Assembly: GCA_029288095.1 (NCBI GenBank)
Contig: JARFPW010000058.1
Coordinates: 1 to 8,213, forward strand
DNA: 8,213 bases
Direction: 5' to 3'
From: Gemmatimonadota bacterium
GTDB lineage: Bacteria; Gemmatimonadota; Gemmatimonadetes; Palauibacterales; Palauibacteraceae
The position numbers and the translations under genes were made by a program. This document shows positions 1 to 6,070 of this stretch, piece after piece. The stretch's first letter is position 1. Every line of letters starts with the position of its first letter. The notes beneath the pieces are model-generated. The model saw nothing but the letters and a program-made list of their open reading frames with translations. It searched no databases and was not told the origin of the DNA.

Positions 1-26
1 GGCTCGGAGATGTGTATAAGAGACAG
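1..26 (+). other. Nextera Read 2 adapter with Tn5 mosaic end (sequencing artefact)
   Basis: Bases 8-26 read AGATGTGTATAAGAGACAG, the exact 19-base Tn5 mosaic end used in Illumina tagmentation libraries. The seven bases before it (GGCTCGG) match the adjoining part of the Nextera Read 2 adapter. This is untrimmed synthetic DNA, not a transposon in the organism. Translating it gives the telltale peptide start MCIRDR, seen here in the open frame beginning at base 10. The genomic insert should begin at base 27. Confidence 0.97.
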
Positions 27-248
27 GGCGGGCTGGTCCCTGTATACGGAAGTGCACCCGTCGACTCCTTGTGTTGGCATGCCATGTCGGGCGACCGGAC
101 GCCGGCAAGTTAGATCACGTCCTGCAAGCACGGCAACGAGATGCGGATTCCTTGACATCACTCTCGGGCGGGGCCACCGTGCAGCCGTACCGTTAGGATC
201 CGGTCTGCGGACGGGATTCCGTCAGGGAACCCATGCGGGACTAGGTGC
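27..248. other. Leader region upstream of the EIIA gene, no supported gene
   Basis: No gene could be supported in these 222 bases. The three plus-strand frames stop at 111-113, 194-196 and 250-252, and none of the translations resembles a family I recognise. The frames ending at 111 and 194 are open from the adapter junction, so one could be the last codons of a gene cut off by the contig end. It may equally be non-coding leader. No tRNA-like or repeat structure was seen. It presumably contains the promoter of the EIIA gene unless that gene is transcribed from further upstream. Confidence 0.5.
152..180 (+). promoter_or_regulatory. Possible promoter for the EIIA-PII-antiporter unit (weak)
   Basis: TTGACA at 152-157 is a perfect sigma70 -35 hexamer about 90 bases before the EIIA start. 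At the ideal 17-base spacing the -10 position (175-180, CACCGT) keeps only the A at position 2 and the T at position 6. TAGGAT at 194-199 is a better -10, but it is too far from this -35. It is a candidate only; a perfect -35 hexamer is notable in such GC-rich DNA but can occur by chance. Confidence 0.22.
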
Positions 249-713
249 ATGAAGCTGTCCGAATACGCTGACCCCGGTCTGGTAGTCACACATATCGAAC
301 AGGGAGAAGTTACGGACATACTGGCGCAGCTCGTTGCGCCCCTGGTACCCGCGGGACTTGCTGCGACCGCCGACCAGGTGGTTTCCTCCCTGACGGCCCG
401 GGAAGCCGTATTGAGTACCGGTATCGGAGCCGGGATCGCAGTGCCCCACGCGATTTGCGCCGGGCTGGCCGGTCCGTGCCTGATCATCGGAATCAGTCCC
501 TCCGGTGTCGAGTTTCAGGCCATTGACGGCCAACCCGTCAATGTGTTCTTCGTCCTGCTCTCGCCGCCGGATCACGCTGGCCACCACATCCGTATGCTCG
601 CTCGGATCGCGCGACTGGCCAGACATCCCGAATTCGTGGACGCTCTTCGGACGAGCTCAGACCCGCAGGTGGTCGTGAGCCACATAGAGCGTTACGAGGC
701 CGAGCATATCTGA
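249..713 (+). CDS. PTS EIIA domain protein, nitrogen/fructose type (PtsN-like)
   Basis: A stand-alone EIIA domain of 154 residues, the usual PtsN length. In the phosphotransferase system such domains accept phosphate from HPr or NPr on a histidine. Free-standing ones without a sugar permease generally act as regulators, and PtsN is known to affect potassium transport and sensor kinases. The family signature is clear: SLTAREAVLSTGIGAGIAVPHA at residues 47-68, split by TGIG at 57-60, with the phosphorylated histidine expected at His67. A C-terminal LARIARLARHPEFVDALR segment (about 117-134) is also typical. The ATG at 249 gives the family-like beginning MKLSEY, and GGGA at 237-240 could serve as a modest ribosome site. 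The PII-like gene starts 30 bases after its stop, so cotranscription is likely. No EI or HPr gene lies in the window, so the phosphate donor is unknown. I infer a role in controlling the downstream antiporter. Confidence 0.9.
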   Translation: MKLSEYADPGLVVTHIEQGEVTDILAQLVAPLVPAGLAATADQVVSSLTAREAVLSTGIGAGIAVPHAICAGLAGPCLIIGISPSGVEFQAIDGQPVNVFFVLLSPPDHAGHHIRMLARIARLARHPEFVDALRTSSDPQVVVSHIERYEAEHI

Positions 714-743
714 GCCGGTTCCGAGTGAGAGGGTAAATACGGG

Positions 744-1097
744 GTGGAGCTGCTGATCGCCGTAATCAACGACGTCGACCGTGTCGACGAGATCCTGGCC
801 GGATTCCTGGAAATAGGGGTCACGGGCGCCACTGTGATCGATTCAGAGGGGATGGGGCGCGTGCTGAGCCAGGAGATCCCGATCTTCGCCGGCCTCCAGA
901 CCCTGATTTCCAGGTCCCGCCCACAGAACCAGACCCTGTTCTCGGTGATCGATGACGCAGAGACGATGGACCAGGCCCTGCAGATCATCCAGGAAGTGTG
1001 CGGCCAGTTCGACGACCCGGCGACTGGCATCGCCATCACGATACCCGTGAATCGGGTCGTGGGCCTCGCTCCGGAGCTTACCGAGCCCGGCGGGTGA
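744..1097 (+). CDS. PII-like small regulatory protein (P-II family)
   Basis: A 117-residue protein resembling nitrogen regulatory protein P-II and its divergent relatives. These are trimeric ferredoxin-fold proteins that bind adenine nucleotides or other small effectors and switch transporters or enzymes by contact. It opens with the typical first strand MELLIAVINDVDRVDEILAG and continues with GVTGATVIDSEGMGR (25-39). It ends with DPATGIAITIPVNRVVGL (91-108), which corresponds to the B-loop and last strand of the fold. The central stretch (about 40-65) is short and contains no tyrosine, so the uridylylation site of classical GlnB/GlnK is absent. It is better called PII-like than GlnB. Translation starts at GTG (744), with GAGAGGG at 727-733 upstream. 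Its TGA overlaps the antiporter GTG in GTGA, implying coupled translation. A partnership with that membrane protein is inferred from this linkage. The ligand is unknown. Confidence 0.85.
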   Translation: MELLIAVINDVDRVDEILAGFLEIGVTGATVIDSEGMGRVLSQEIPIFAGLQTLISRSRPQNQTLFSVIDDAETMDQALQIIQEVCGQFDDPATGIAITIPVNRVVGLAPELTEPGG

Positions 1098-2314
1098 AGA
1101 CGCTTCTTGCAGCTCTGGCGCTGACCGTGCTCAGTCTGGTCGGCGCCCGGCTGGCTTTTCCGGCACGCCGATCGTCCGTCGGGGTGCGCCTGTTCCTCTC
1201 ATCAGGATCTCATTTCGTCGTCTTTGGCTTTTTGCTGGGTCCACGGATCTCGGGACTCTTGACGGACGAGGTACTCGCGGGACTCGCGGCCTTCGTCGCT
1301 CTCGGACTCGGGTGGATCGGGCTGCTGTTCGGGCTGCAGTTCGACCGGGGAGCCCTCAAGACCTTCCGGCGCGGCGAGCTCGGCCTGGTGGTCGGCGAAG
1401 CCGCGATGGCGTTGGTCGTGCTCGCGGGGGCCGGAGCCCTGGCGTTGGCGGCGTCCGGATTGTGGTCGGCCCGAGCCGCGCCCTTCGTTCTCGCCGCGGC
1501 GGCGGCCGGTTGCGTCTCGAGCCCGACCGGCGCGGCGGTAGTGTTTGGCTCGGCCCGCGTTCGGGGGCCTGTCGCGCGTCTCTCGAGTTTGTGCGCCAGC
1601 CTTGACGGTGCGGTCGGACTGGTCGCGCTTGCCATCGTGTTCGCGGTGTTTCACCCGGTCCAGGCGCCGGGGATCGTCGACATCGGGCTCCTGCGATGGA
1701 TCCTCACTCCGATCCTGCTGGCCTTGATCTTCGGCTGGCTCTTCTACTCCCTGACGCGCGACCGGATCGCTCCTCAGGAGTTCGTTCTGTTCCTGCTCGG
1801 CCTGGCCCTCGTCCTGGGAGGTTCGAATCTGGTGCTTGGCACGTCCGCGCTGTTTGCCGCCGGCCTCACGGGGGTGCTCATCGCGAACGTATCGCCGATT
1901 CGCAGACGGACGTTCGCAGCCCTCGTAGCCTGGGAAAAGCCGGTACACGTGCTGTTTCTGCTGCTGGCTGGCAGCCTGCTTTCGTTATCGAGTTGGCTCA
2001 TCGGTCCAGTGTTGGTCGCCTTCCTGGCGCTCAGGATTGGCGGCAAGCTCCTGGGCGGGCTTCCCGCCCGGCGACTCATCCCGCCCAATCCGGCTGTGAG
2101 CCGATTCGGGCTGGCATTGATCTCGCAGGGTGGATTGTCGGTAGCGATCGCCGTATCAGCTCTGCTGACCCTCGGCACGACGATCCCCGACGCACGCCTC
2201 GCGGCACTGATGTTCGACGTCGTGGTACTCGGAGTCATGGCGAACGAACTGATCGGGCCGCCGCTGCTCAAGAGAGTGCTCGCCGCGGGAGGCGAGCTGG
2301 CGGCGCCAGGTTGA
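1094..2314 (+). CDS. Cation:proton antiporter, membrane domain only (CPA/KefB-like)
   Basis: A very hydrophobic protein of 406 residues with roughly 11-13 membrane segments, resembling the monovalent cation:proton antiporter superfamily (Na+/H+ exchanger domain). It would exchange Na+ or K+ for H+ across the inner membrane. Typical landmarks are SSPTGAAVVFGSARVRG (142-158), the unwound TM4-like segment, and SLDGAVGLVALAI (169-181), with Asp171 as the probable ion-binding acid. A basic ALRIGGKLLGG segment lies at 312-322, and SRFGLALISQGGLSVAIA at 336-353. The protein ends soon after the last helix. No TrkA-N/RCK, UspA or EIIA domain is attached, unlike many KefB/KefC-type proteins. The GTG at 1094 was chosen because it overlaps the PII-like stop (GTGA) and gives a hydrophobic start, MKTLLAALALTVLSLVGA. 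The open frame extends back to 998, but those 32 codons overlap the PII-like gene and look like out-of-frame, Arg-rich sequence. Ion preference cannot be read from the sequence. Confidence 0.85.
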   Translation: MKTLLAALALTVLSLVGARLAFPARRSSVGVRLFLSSGSHFVVFGFLLGPRISGLLTDEVLAGLAAFVALGLGWIGLLFGLQFDRGALKTFRRGELGLVVGEAAMALVVLAGAGALALAASGLWSARAAPFVLAAAAAGCVSSPTGAAVVFGSARVRGPVARLSSLCASLDGAVGLVALAIVFAVFHPVQAPGIVDIGLLRWILTPILLALIFGWLFYSLTRDRIAPQEFVLFLLGLALVLGGSNLVLGTSALFAAGLTGVLIANVSPIRRRTFAALVAWEKPVHVLFLLLAGSLLSLSSWLIGPVLVAFLALRIGGKLLGGLPARRLIPPNPAVSRFGLALISQGGLSVAIAVSALLTLGTTIPDARLAALMFDVVVLGVMANELIGPPLLKRVLAAGGELAAPG

Positions 2315-2339
2315 GGGGATCGGGCGCCACCGGTATCTT
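2311..2339 (+). promoter_or_regulatory. Candidate sigma70-type promoter for the DUF948-phospholipase unit
   Basis: TTGAGG (2311-2316, 4/6 to TTGACA) and TATCTT (2334-2339, 4/6 to TATAAT) are separated by exactly 17 bases. They sit in the only sizeable gap of the plus-strand run, 65 bases between the antiporter stop and the next start. The -35 hexamer overlaps the antiporter TGA stop at 2312-2314. Transcription would begin near 2346 and leave a leader of about 35 bases before the GTG at 2380. This is judged by eye only, and readthrough from the antiporter gene is not excluded. Confidence 0.4.
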
Positions 2340-2379
2340 TAGATCTCGTGCCTGAAAAGGCTCACGGAGTGGAGGTAGC

Positions 2380-2829
2380 GTGCCGTTTCAAGAGATCCTG
2401 ATCCTGACGGCCCTGATCATCTGGACGCTGATCGGTGCCGGGTTGATCCTCACGCTGCTGTTCGTGGCTCCGCAAATCCGGCGCACCTTCCGGGAGATCG
2501 ATCGCGTCACCGACGTTATCAACAAGCAAGCGCTGCCGGTGATCGAGCAATCGGAACAGATCCTCGAACAGATGAGCCGGGTATCGACGGTGCTGGTGAC
2601 GGACGTAGAGGTGGTTGACCGCACCATCATTCGCGCCGCCGAATCGCTCGAGCGTATCGTCGAGCTGGCCGAGGAACGCGTCACCGAGGTCAATGCTCTG
2701 GTATCGGTCGCTGTCGAAGAGGCCGAAGAGACGTTCCTTTCGACTGCGGGACTGCTCCGTGCCCTGCGACTGGGGCGCGGGCGACGGAAACGCAGGATCG
2801 GGATTCGGGAGCGTAGACGGTTCGGTTGA
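2380..2829 (+). CDS. Membrane-anchored coiled-coil protein, DUF948-like
   Basis: A 149-residue protein with one N-terminal membrane helix (about residues 5-29, ILILTALIIWTLIGAGLILT). A long, charged, heptad-like helix follows (about 33-118, with runs such as IEQSEQILEQMSRV and AESLERIVELAEERV). A strikingly basic tail (about 126-149) includes RGRRKRRIGIRERRR. This layout matches the DUF948 group of small bacterial membrane proteins, whose molecular role is not established. The match is by architecture and general sequence feel, not by a defined motif. Start choice: GTG at 2380 with GGAGG at 2371-2375 four bases upstream. Its TGA overlaps the next gene's TTG (TTGA), so the two proteins are probably made together. 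The basic tail would lie on the cytoplasmic side if the N-terminus faces outward; topology is inferred. Confidence 0.72.
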   Translation: MPFQEILILTALIIWTLIGAGLILTLLFVAPQIRRTFREIDRVTDVINKQALPVIEQSEQILEQMSRVSTVLVTDVEVVDRTIIRAAESLERIVELAEERVTEVNALVSVAVEEAEETFLSTAGLLRALRLGRGRRKRRIGIRERRRFG

Positions 2830-3833
2830 GCCGGTTCCACGTTGTTTCCGGCTGTGTGATAGCGGCCGGCTTGCTCTTGTGTCTGCCTGATGTGGCCCTC
2901 GCCTGGGGGCCGGCGACGCACGTACAAGCCGGAGTGGACGTCCTACGGTCCCTCGATCTTCTACCCAAGCACATTGCCGGCCTGCTGGCCCAGTACCCGA
3001 TAGACTTCCTTTACGGCAACCTCGCCGCGGACATTTCGATGGCGAAGAAGTATGCGCCGGTCGGACGCCACTGCCATCACTGGCACGTTGCCCATGAGAT
3101 GTACGAGGCTGCGGGAGACGACGAACGCCTGCAGTCGGCTTTGCTCGGATATCAGTGCCACCTCGCCGCCGACGTGTTGGCCCATAACTCCTTTGTTCCG
3201 CGAATGCTGCTCCTGACGTCTAGCACTCGCGCCCTCGGTCACAGCTACTGGGAGCACCGGATGGACGCCGACGTCGGGTCGGCTTACTCGCACCTGGCAC
3301 GGTGGATCGTCACGAAGTTCGACCACTCGCATACCGACGCCCTGTTCCGGCGGATCCTCTCCAGCACCCTGTTTACGTTCAGCACCAACCGTCGGATTTT
3401 TCGGGGAATGATCCGCATCAACGGAAACGAGAGCTGGCAGGCGATCTTCGATACGGTGGTCGATAATTCGCGGTGGGACCTGGATCCTACGACCGTCGTC
3501 CGATACCAGCGCCACACGTTTGAACTCGTAGCCGACTTTCTCATGCGGAAGGATGCGGCTCGGGCCGCCGCGCACGACCCTATCGGAGAGCAGAGCCTGG
3601 CGGAGGCCAAGCGAGTCCGGCGACGCGCCATCATGTCCGGGGGGTGGCGGAGCGGCGAGGCCATCCTGGCGACCGCGGATCACCATTTTCCGTTGCCGGC
3701 GGGGCGCACGGAGCTGTGGGACAGCCGTGGGGGTACGTCGGCGGAGGCCTCCCGGTTGATCGAGAGTTCAGTGGATATTGCGGGCGATCCGATGCTGCGC
3801 CCGCTGGCAGGATTGCTTTCCTCGGGAGCCTAG
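2826..3833 (+). CDS. Secreted zinc-dependent phospholipase C family protein
   Basis: A 335-residue protein of the zinc-dependent phospholipase C family, represented by Bacillus cereus PLC, which hydrolyses phospholipid head groups. A signal peptide covers residues 1-26, with predicted cleavage after ALA. Cleavage leaves Trp27 as the first mature residue, as in B. cereus PLC, where Trp1 binds zinc. Other candidate ligands follow in family order: His32, Asp69 (in GNLAADIS), His82/84/85, His112-x3-Asp116-x3-His120, and His139-x3-Glu143 (in GHSYWEH). The last two spacings resemble the H118/D122/H128 and H142/E146 set of the Bacillus enzyme. The rest (about 150-335) is less conserved and its role is not clear. 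The start is TTG at 2826, overlapping the previous stop (TTGA); a start at the GTG of codon 11 would lose the basic N-terminus of the signal peptide. Lipase activity is not proven: many environmental members are uncharacterised. Confidence 0.8.
   Translation: MSRFHVVSGCVIAAGLLLCLPDVALAWGPATHVQAGVDVLRSLDLLPKHIAGLLAQYPIDFLYGNLAADISMAKKYAPVGRHCHHWHVAHEMYEAAGDDERLQSALLGYQCHLAADVLAHNSFVPRMLLLTSSTRALGHSYWEHRMDADVGSAYSHLARWIVTKFDHSHTDALFRRILSSTLFTFSTNRRIFRGMIRINGNESWQAIFDTVVDNSRWDLDPTTVVRYQRHTFELVADFLMRKDAARAAAHDPIGEQSLAEAKRVRRRAIMSGGWRSGEAILATADHHFPLPAGRTELWDSRGGTSAEASRLIESSVDIAGDPMLRPLAGLLSSGA
3780..3804. repeat. Inverted repeat near the end of the phospholipase gene
   Basis: GCGGGCG (3780-3786) and CGCCCGC (3798-3804) form a perfect 7-bp GC-only stem with an 11-base loop, inside the last codons of the phospholipase gene. 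For minus-strand transcripts it lies about 25-50 bases beyond the helicase stop, where a terminator hairpin could be expected. No T-run follows on either strand, so it is not a canonical intrinsic terminator. Chance is possible in such GC-rich DNA. Confidence 0.35.
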
Positions 3834-6070
3834 ACCGGGCGCAAGCCCGCGTAGGCGACCATGACCTTTCGAGTCCCGCCGGATTCGAAGTCGATTTCCG
3901 CCTTGGTCTGTCGGCCGTGGCCCGTAACCGTGAGAATCCGGCCTCGACCAAACTCCGGATGGAGGACGGTCACTCCGGCTTCGATTCGAAGGTCTTCCTG
4001 GGAATCAGCAAAATCGTATCGGAGCCCCGCATCGTCGTTGTCCGGCGCACGATGCCTTCCAGGCCTGGAATCTCGCTGCCAACTGAACGACACCCCGCTT
4101 CGGGAAGGTTGCCGCCGGGGCGAGCCCGCGCGGGCTAACCGTCCGAGCCGCCGATACTCGGTGGATGAATCCGGCAACTCGGCAAGAAACGAAGACGGCG
4201 AGGAACGCGACTCGCTTCCGTATCGCCAGCGCCGATCCGCGTGCGACAGAAACAACTCGTCCTCCGCCCGCGTGATTCCGACGTAGAATAGACGGCGTTC
4301 TTCCTCGAGACCCTCATCCGTCTCCATCGACCGGGCGAGCGGAAACAGGCCGTCCTCCAGGCCGACGACAAACACGACGGGGTATTCCAGGCCCTTGGCG
4401 TTGTGGAGGGTCATGAGCGTGACTGCGGACTCGGACTCGTCGACTTCGTCCAGATCCGTGCGCAACGCAGCTGTCTGCAGGTAGAGCTCCAGATCCGTCG
4501 CGTCCGCCGCGCCGTCCTCCACCTCAGTCGGGTCGAATGCCGCTGCCGCGGCCAGCAGCTCCGTCAGATTGGCAATCCGATCCGTTCCGTCCTCCTCCGC
4601 TTCGAGGGCCGCCACGAATCCAAATGAGCGAATGGCCTCGCGCAACACCTCTTCGGCCGTTGTGTCGCGCGCCAGCTCCGCGAGCGCCGAAATTCCGGCG
4701 GCGAAGTCCGTAAGCGCCCGCGCGCCCCCGGTTGGAACGTCCAGCTCGGTGGCCCGCTCGGCAGCCGCCAGAAGCGTCACGCCGAGCTCAGCTGCCGCAG
4801 CCCGGAGCCGGTCCAGAGTAACGGAGCCGACACCCCTGCGCGGCCAGCTGACACTGCGAGCGAATGCAGCCTCGTCAGCCGGGTTTACCGCGAGCTGCAG
4901 GTAGGCCAGCGCGTCCCGGATTTCTCGACGATCGTAAAACCGGACGCCCCCAACGATCCTGTACGGCAGCTTCGCCCGCCGCAGCGCATCCTCGAACGGG
5001 CGTGACTGGGCGTTCGTGCGGTAGAGGACGGTCACGTCTTCGAGGCCCCGCTCTCCCATGCGCGCCTGAATTTCGTCGACGACCCAGGCAGCCTCGGCAC
5101 GCTCGTCCCCCACCTGGACGACCACCACCGGACCACCACCTTCCCGGTCGGTCCGAAGTCGCTTGTCCTTGCGCGCCGAGTTGTTGGCGATCACTTCGTT
5201 GGCGACTGCCAGAATCGATCCTGTCGATCGGTAGTTCTGCTCGAGCCGCACGATCTCGGCACCGGGGAAATCGCGCTCGAAGTCGAGAATGTTCCTCAAG
5301 TCGGCGCCCCGCCAGCCGTAGATTGACTGATCGTCGTCGCCGACCACGCATACGTTGCCGTGGCCGGATCCCAGGGCACGGATGATCCGGTACTGCGCAT
5401 GGTTCGTGTCCTGGTACTCATCCACGAGGACATGCTGGAATCGACCGGCATATCGTTCTCCGACCTCCGGGATCGTCTCGAGCAGACGAACCGACTGCAC
5501 GAGAAGATCGTCGAAATCGTAAGCCGCGCAGCGAGAGAGAATCCGCTCGTACGCGGGATAGACGTCTGCCACGGCCCGCGACATCAGATCAAAGGCGGTG
5601 GACGAGTATTCGTCGGGGCCGACAAGCGCGTTCTTGGCATCGGAGATCCGGCTGCGCAGAACCTGCGGCGTCCAGCGGGCCGGATCCAATCCGACGTCAT
5701 CCATCGCGCTGCGGACCGCTCGCAGGGCGTCGTCCTCGGCGTAGATGGAAAACCTGGACCCCCTCTCCAATCGGTCGCCCTCCCGACGCAGCAGGCGGGC
5801 GCAGATGGAATGGAACGTGCCGACCCACAGACCGGCCGGTTCAGACCCGAGCAGTTCGGCAATGCGTTCCCGCATCACGCCGGCCGCCTTGTTGGTGAAC
5901 GTCACGGCGAGGATGCGCTGCGGGGCGACCCCCTGTTCTCCGATCAGTCGCGCTACCCTGGCGGTGAGGACGCGAGTCTTACCCGATCCGGCTCCGGCAA
6001 GCACCAGCAGGGGCCCGCTTCCGTGCTCGACGGCCTGCTCCTGCTCACGATTCAGGGTCGGACGGATCAT
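3830..6070 (-). CDS. pcrA: ATP-dependent DNA helicase PcrA/UvrD
   Basis: A complete superfamily 1A, 3'-to-5' DNA helicase of 746 residues, the usual size for PcrA/UvrD, acting in nucleotide excision and mismatch repair, replication restart and removal of stalled complexes. All motifs are intact: Q-motif LNREQEQAV (6-14), Walker A AGAGSGKT (25-32, Lys31), TFTNKAA (57-63), VGTFHS (83-88), Walker B VDEYQDTN (216-223), GDDDQSIYGWRGA (244-256), LEQNYRST (276-283), TLHNAKGLEYPVVF (554-567), and FYVGITRAED (595-604, Arg601). A Ser/Arg-rich linker (about 635-695) leads to a C-terminal Tudor-like domain (about 698-746, VTVLHPEFGRGRIL), which in PcrA binds RNA polymerase. The start is ATG at 6070-6068, overlapping the kinase stop as ATGA, with AAGGG five bases upstream. 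The open frame reaches 6388, but the extra 106 codons overlap the kinase and lack helicase similarity. The absence of RecB-type domains rules out AddA/RecB. Confidence 0.97.
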   Translation of the reverse strand: MIRPTLNREQEQAVEHGSGPLLVLAGAGSGKTRVLTARVARLIGEQGVAPQRILAVTFTNKAAGVMRERIAELLGSEPAGLWVGTFHSICARLLRREGDRLERGSRFSIYAEDDALRAVRSAMDDVGLDPARWTPQVLRSRISDAKNALVGPDEYSSTAFDLMSRAVADVYPAYERILSRCAAYDFDDLLVQSVRLLETIPEVGERYAGRFQHVLVDEYQDTNHAQYRIIRALGSGHGNVCVVGDDDQSIYGWRGADLRNILDFERDFPGAEIVRLEQNYRSTGSILAVANEVIANNSARKDKRLRTDREGGGPVVVVQVGDERAEAAWVVDEIQARMGERGLEDVTVLYRTNAQSRPFEDALRRAKLPYRIVGGVRFYDRREIRDALAYLQLAVNPADEAAFARSVSWPRRGVGSVTLDRLRAAAAELGVTLLAAAERATELDVPTGGARALTDFAAGISALAELARDTTAEEVLREAIRSFGFVAALEAEEDGTDRIANLTELLAAAAAFDPTEVEDGAADATDLELYLQTAALRTDLDEVDESESAVTLMTLHNAKGLEYPVVFVVGLEDGLFPLARSMETDEGLEEERRLFYVGITRAEDELFLSHADRRWRYGSESRSSPSSFLAELPDSSTEYRRLGRLARAGSPRRQPSRSGVSFSWQRDSRPGRHRAPDNDDAGLRYDFADSQEDLRIEAGVTVLHPEFGRGRILTVTGHGRQTKAEIDFESGGTRKVMVAYAGLRPV
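3836..3849. terminator. GCAA-loop hairpin at the convergent junction (possible terminator)
   Basis: CGGGC (3836-3840), GCAA, GCCCG (3845-3849) is a perfect 5-bp stem closed by a GNRA-type tetraloop, starting two bases after the plus-strand stop codon. It lies within the last codons of the helicase gene (Ala-Gly-Leu-Arg-Pro). Position suggests a role in ending or protecting the plus-strand transcript, but there is no T-tract, so intrinsic termination is doubtful. Confidence 0.3.

Noticed and set aside
8..26. Tn5 transposon end as evidence of a mobile element
   Set aside because: The sequence is the engineered mosaic end joined to the Read 2 adapter, not a natural IS50 end, and no transposase gene is nearby.
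10..252. 80-codon open frame starting in the first bases
   Set aside because: It begins within the Nextera adapter (MCIRDR peptide), has no recognisable family, and has low-complexity, Arg/Gly-rich translation typical of GC-rich noncoding frames.
1202..1948. 248-codon minus-strand open frame opposite the antiporter
   Set aside because: Its translation is a string of Arg, Gln, Glu and Gly without domains. The plus-strand frame is a coherent membrane protein, so this is a codon-bias shadow.
1696..2355. 219-codon plus-strand open frame inside the antiporter
   Set aside because: Out-of-frame, Arg/Pro-rich translation lying almost entirely within a convincing gene; no family resemblance.
2348..2365. 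Imperfect hairpin (GTGCCT GAAA AGGC) as terminator after the antiporter
   Set aside because: Only four contiguous base pairs around a GAAA loop and no T-run; too weak to call in GC-rich DNA.
2961..3686. 241-codon minus-strand open frame opposite the phospholipase
   Set aside because: The plus-strand frame carries a signal peptide and ordered zinc ligands; the minus frame has no recognisable domain.
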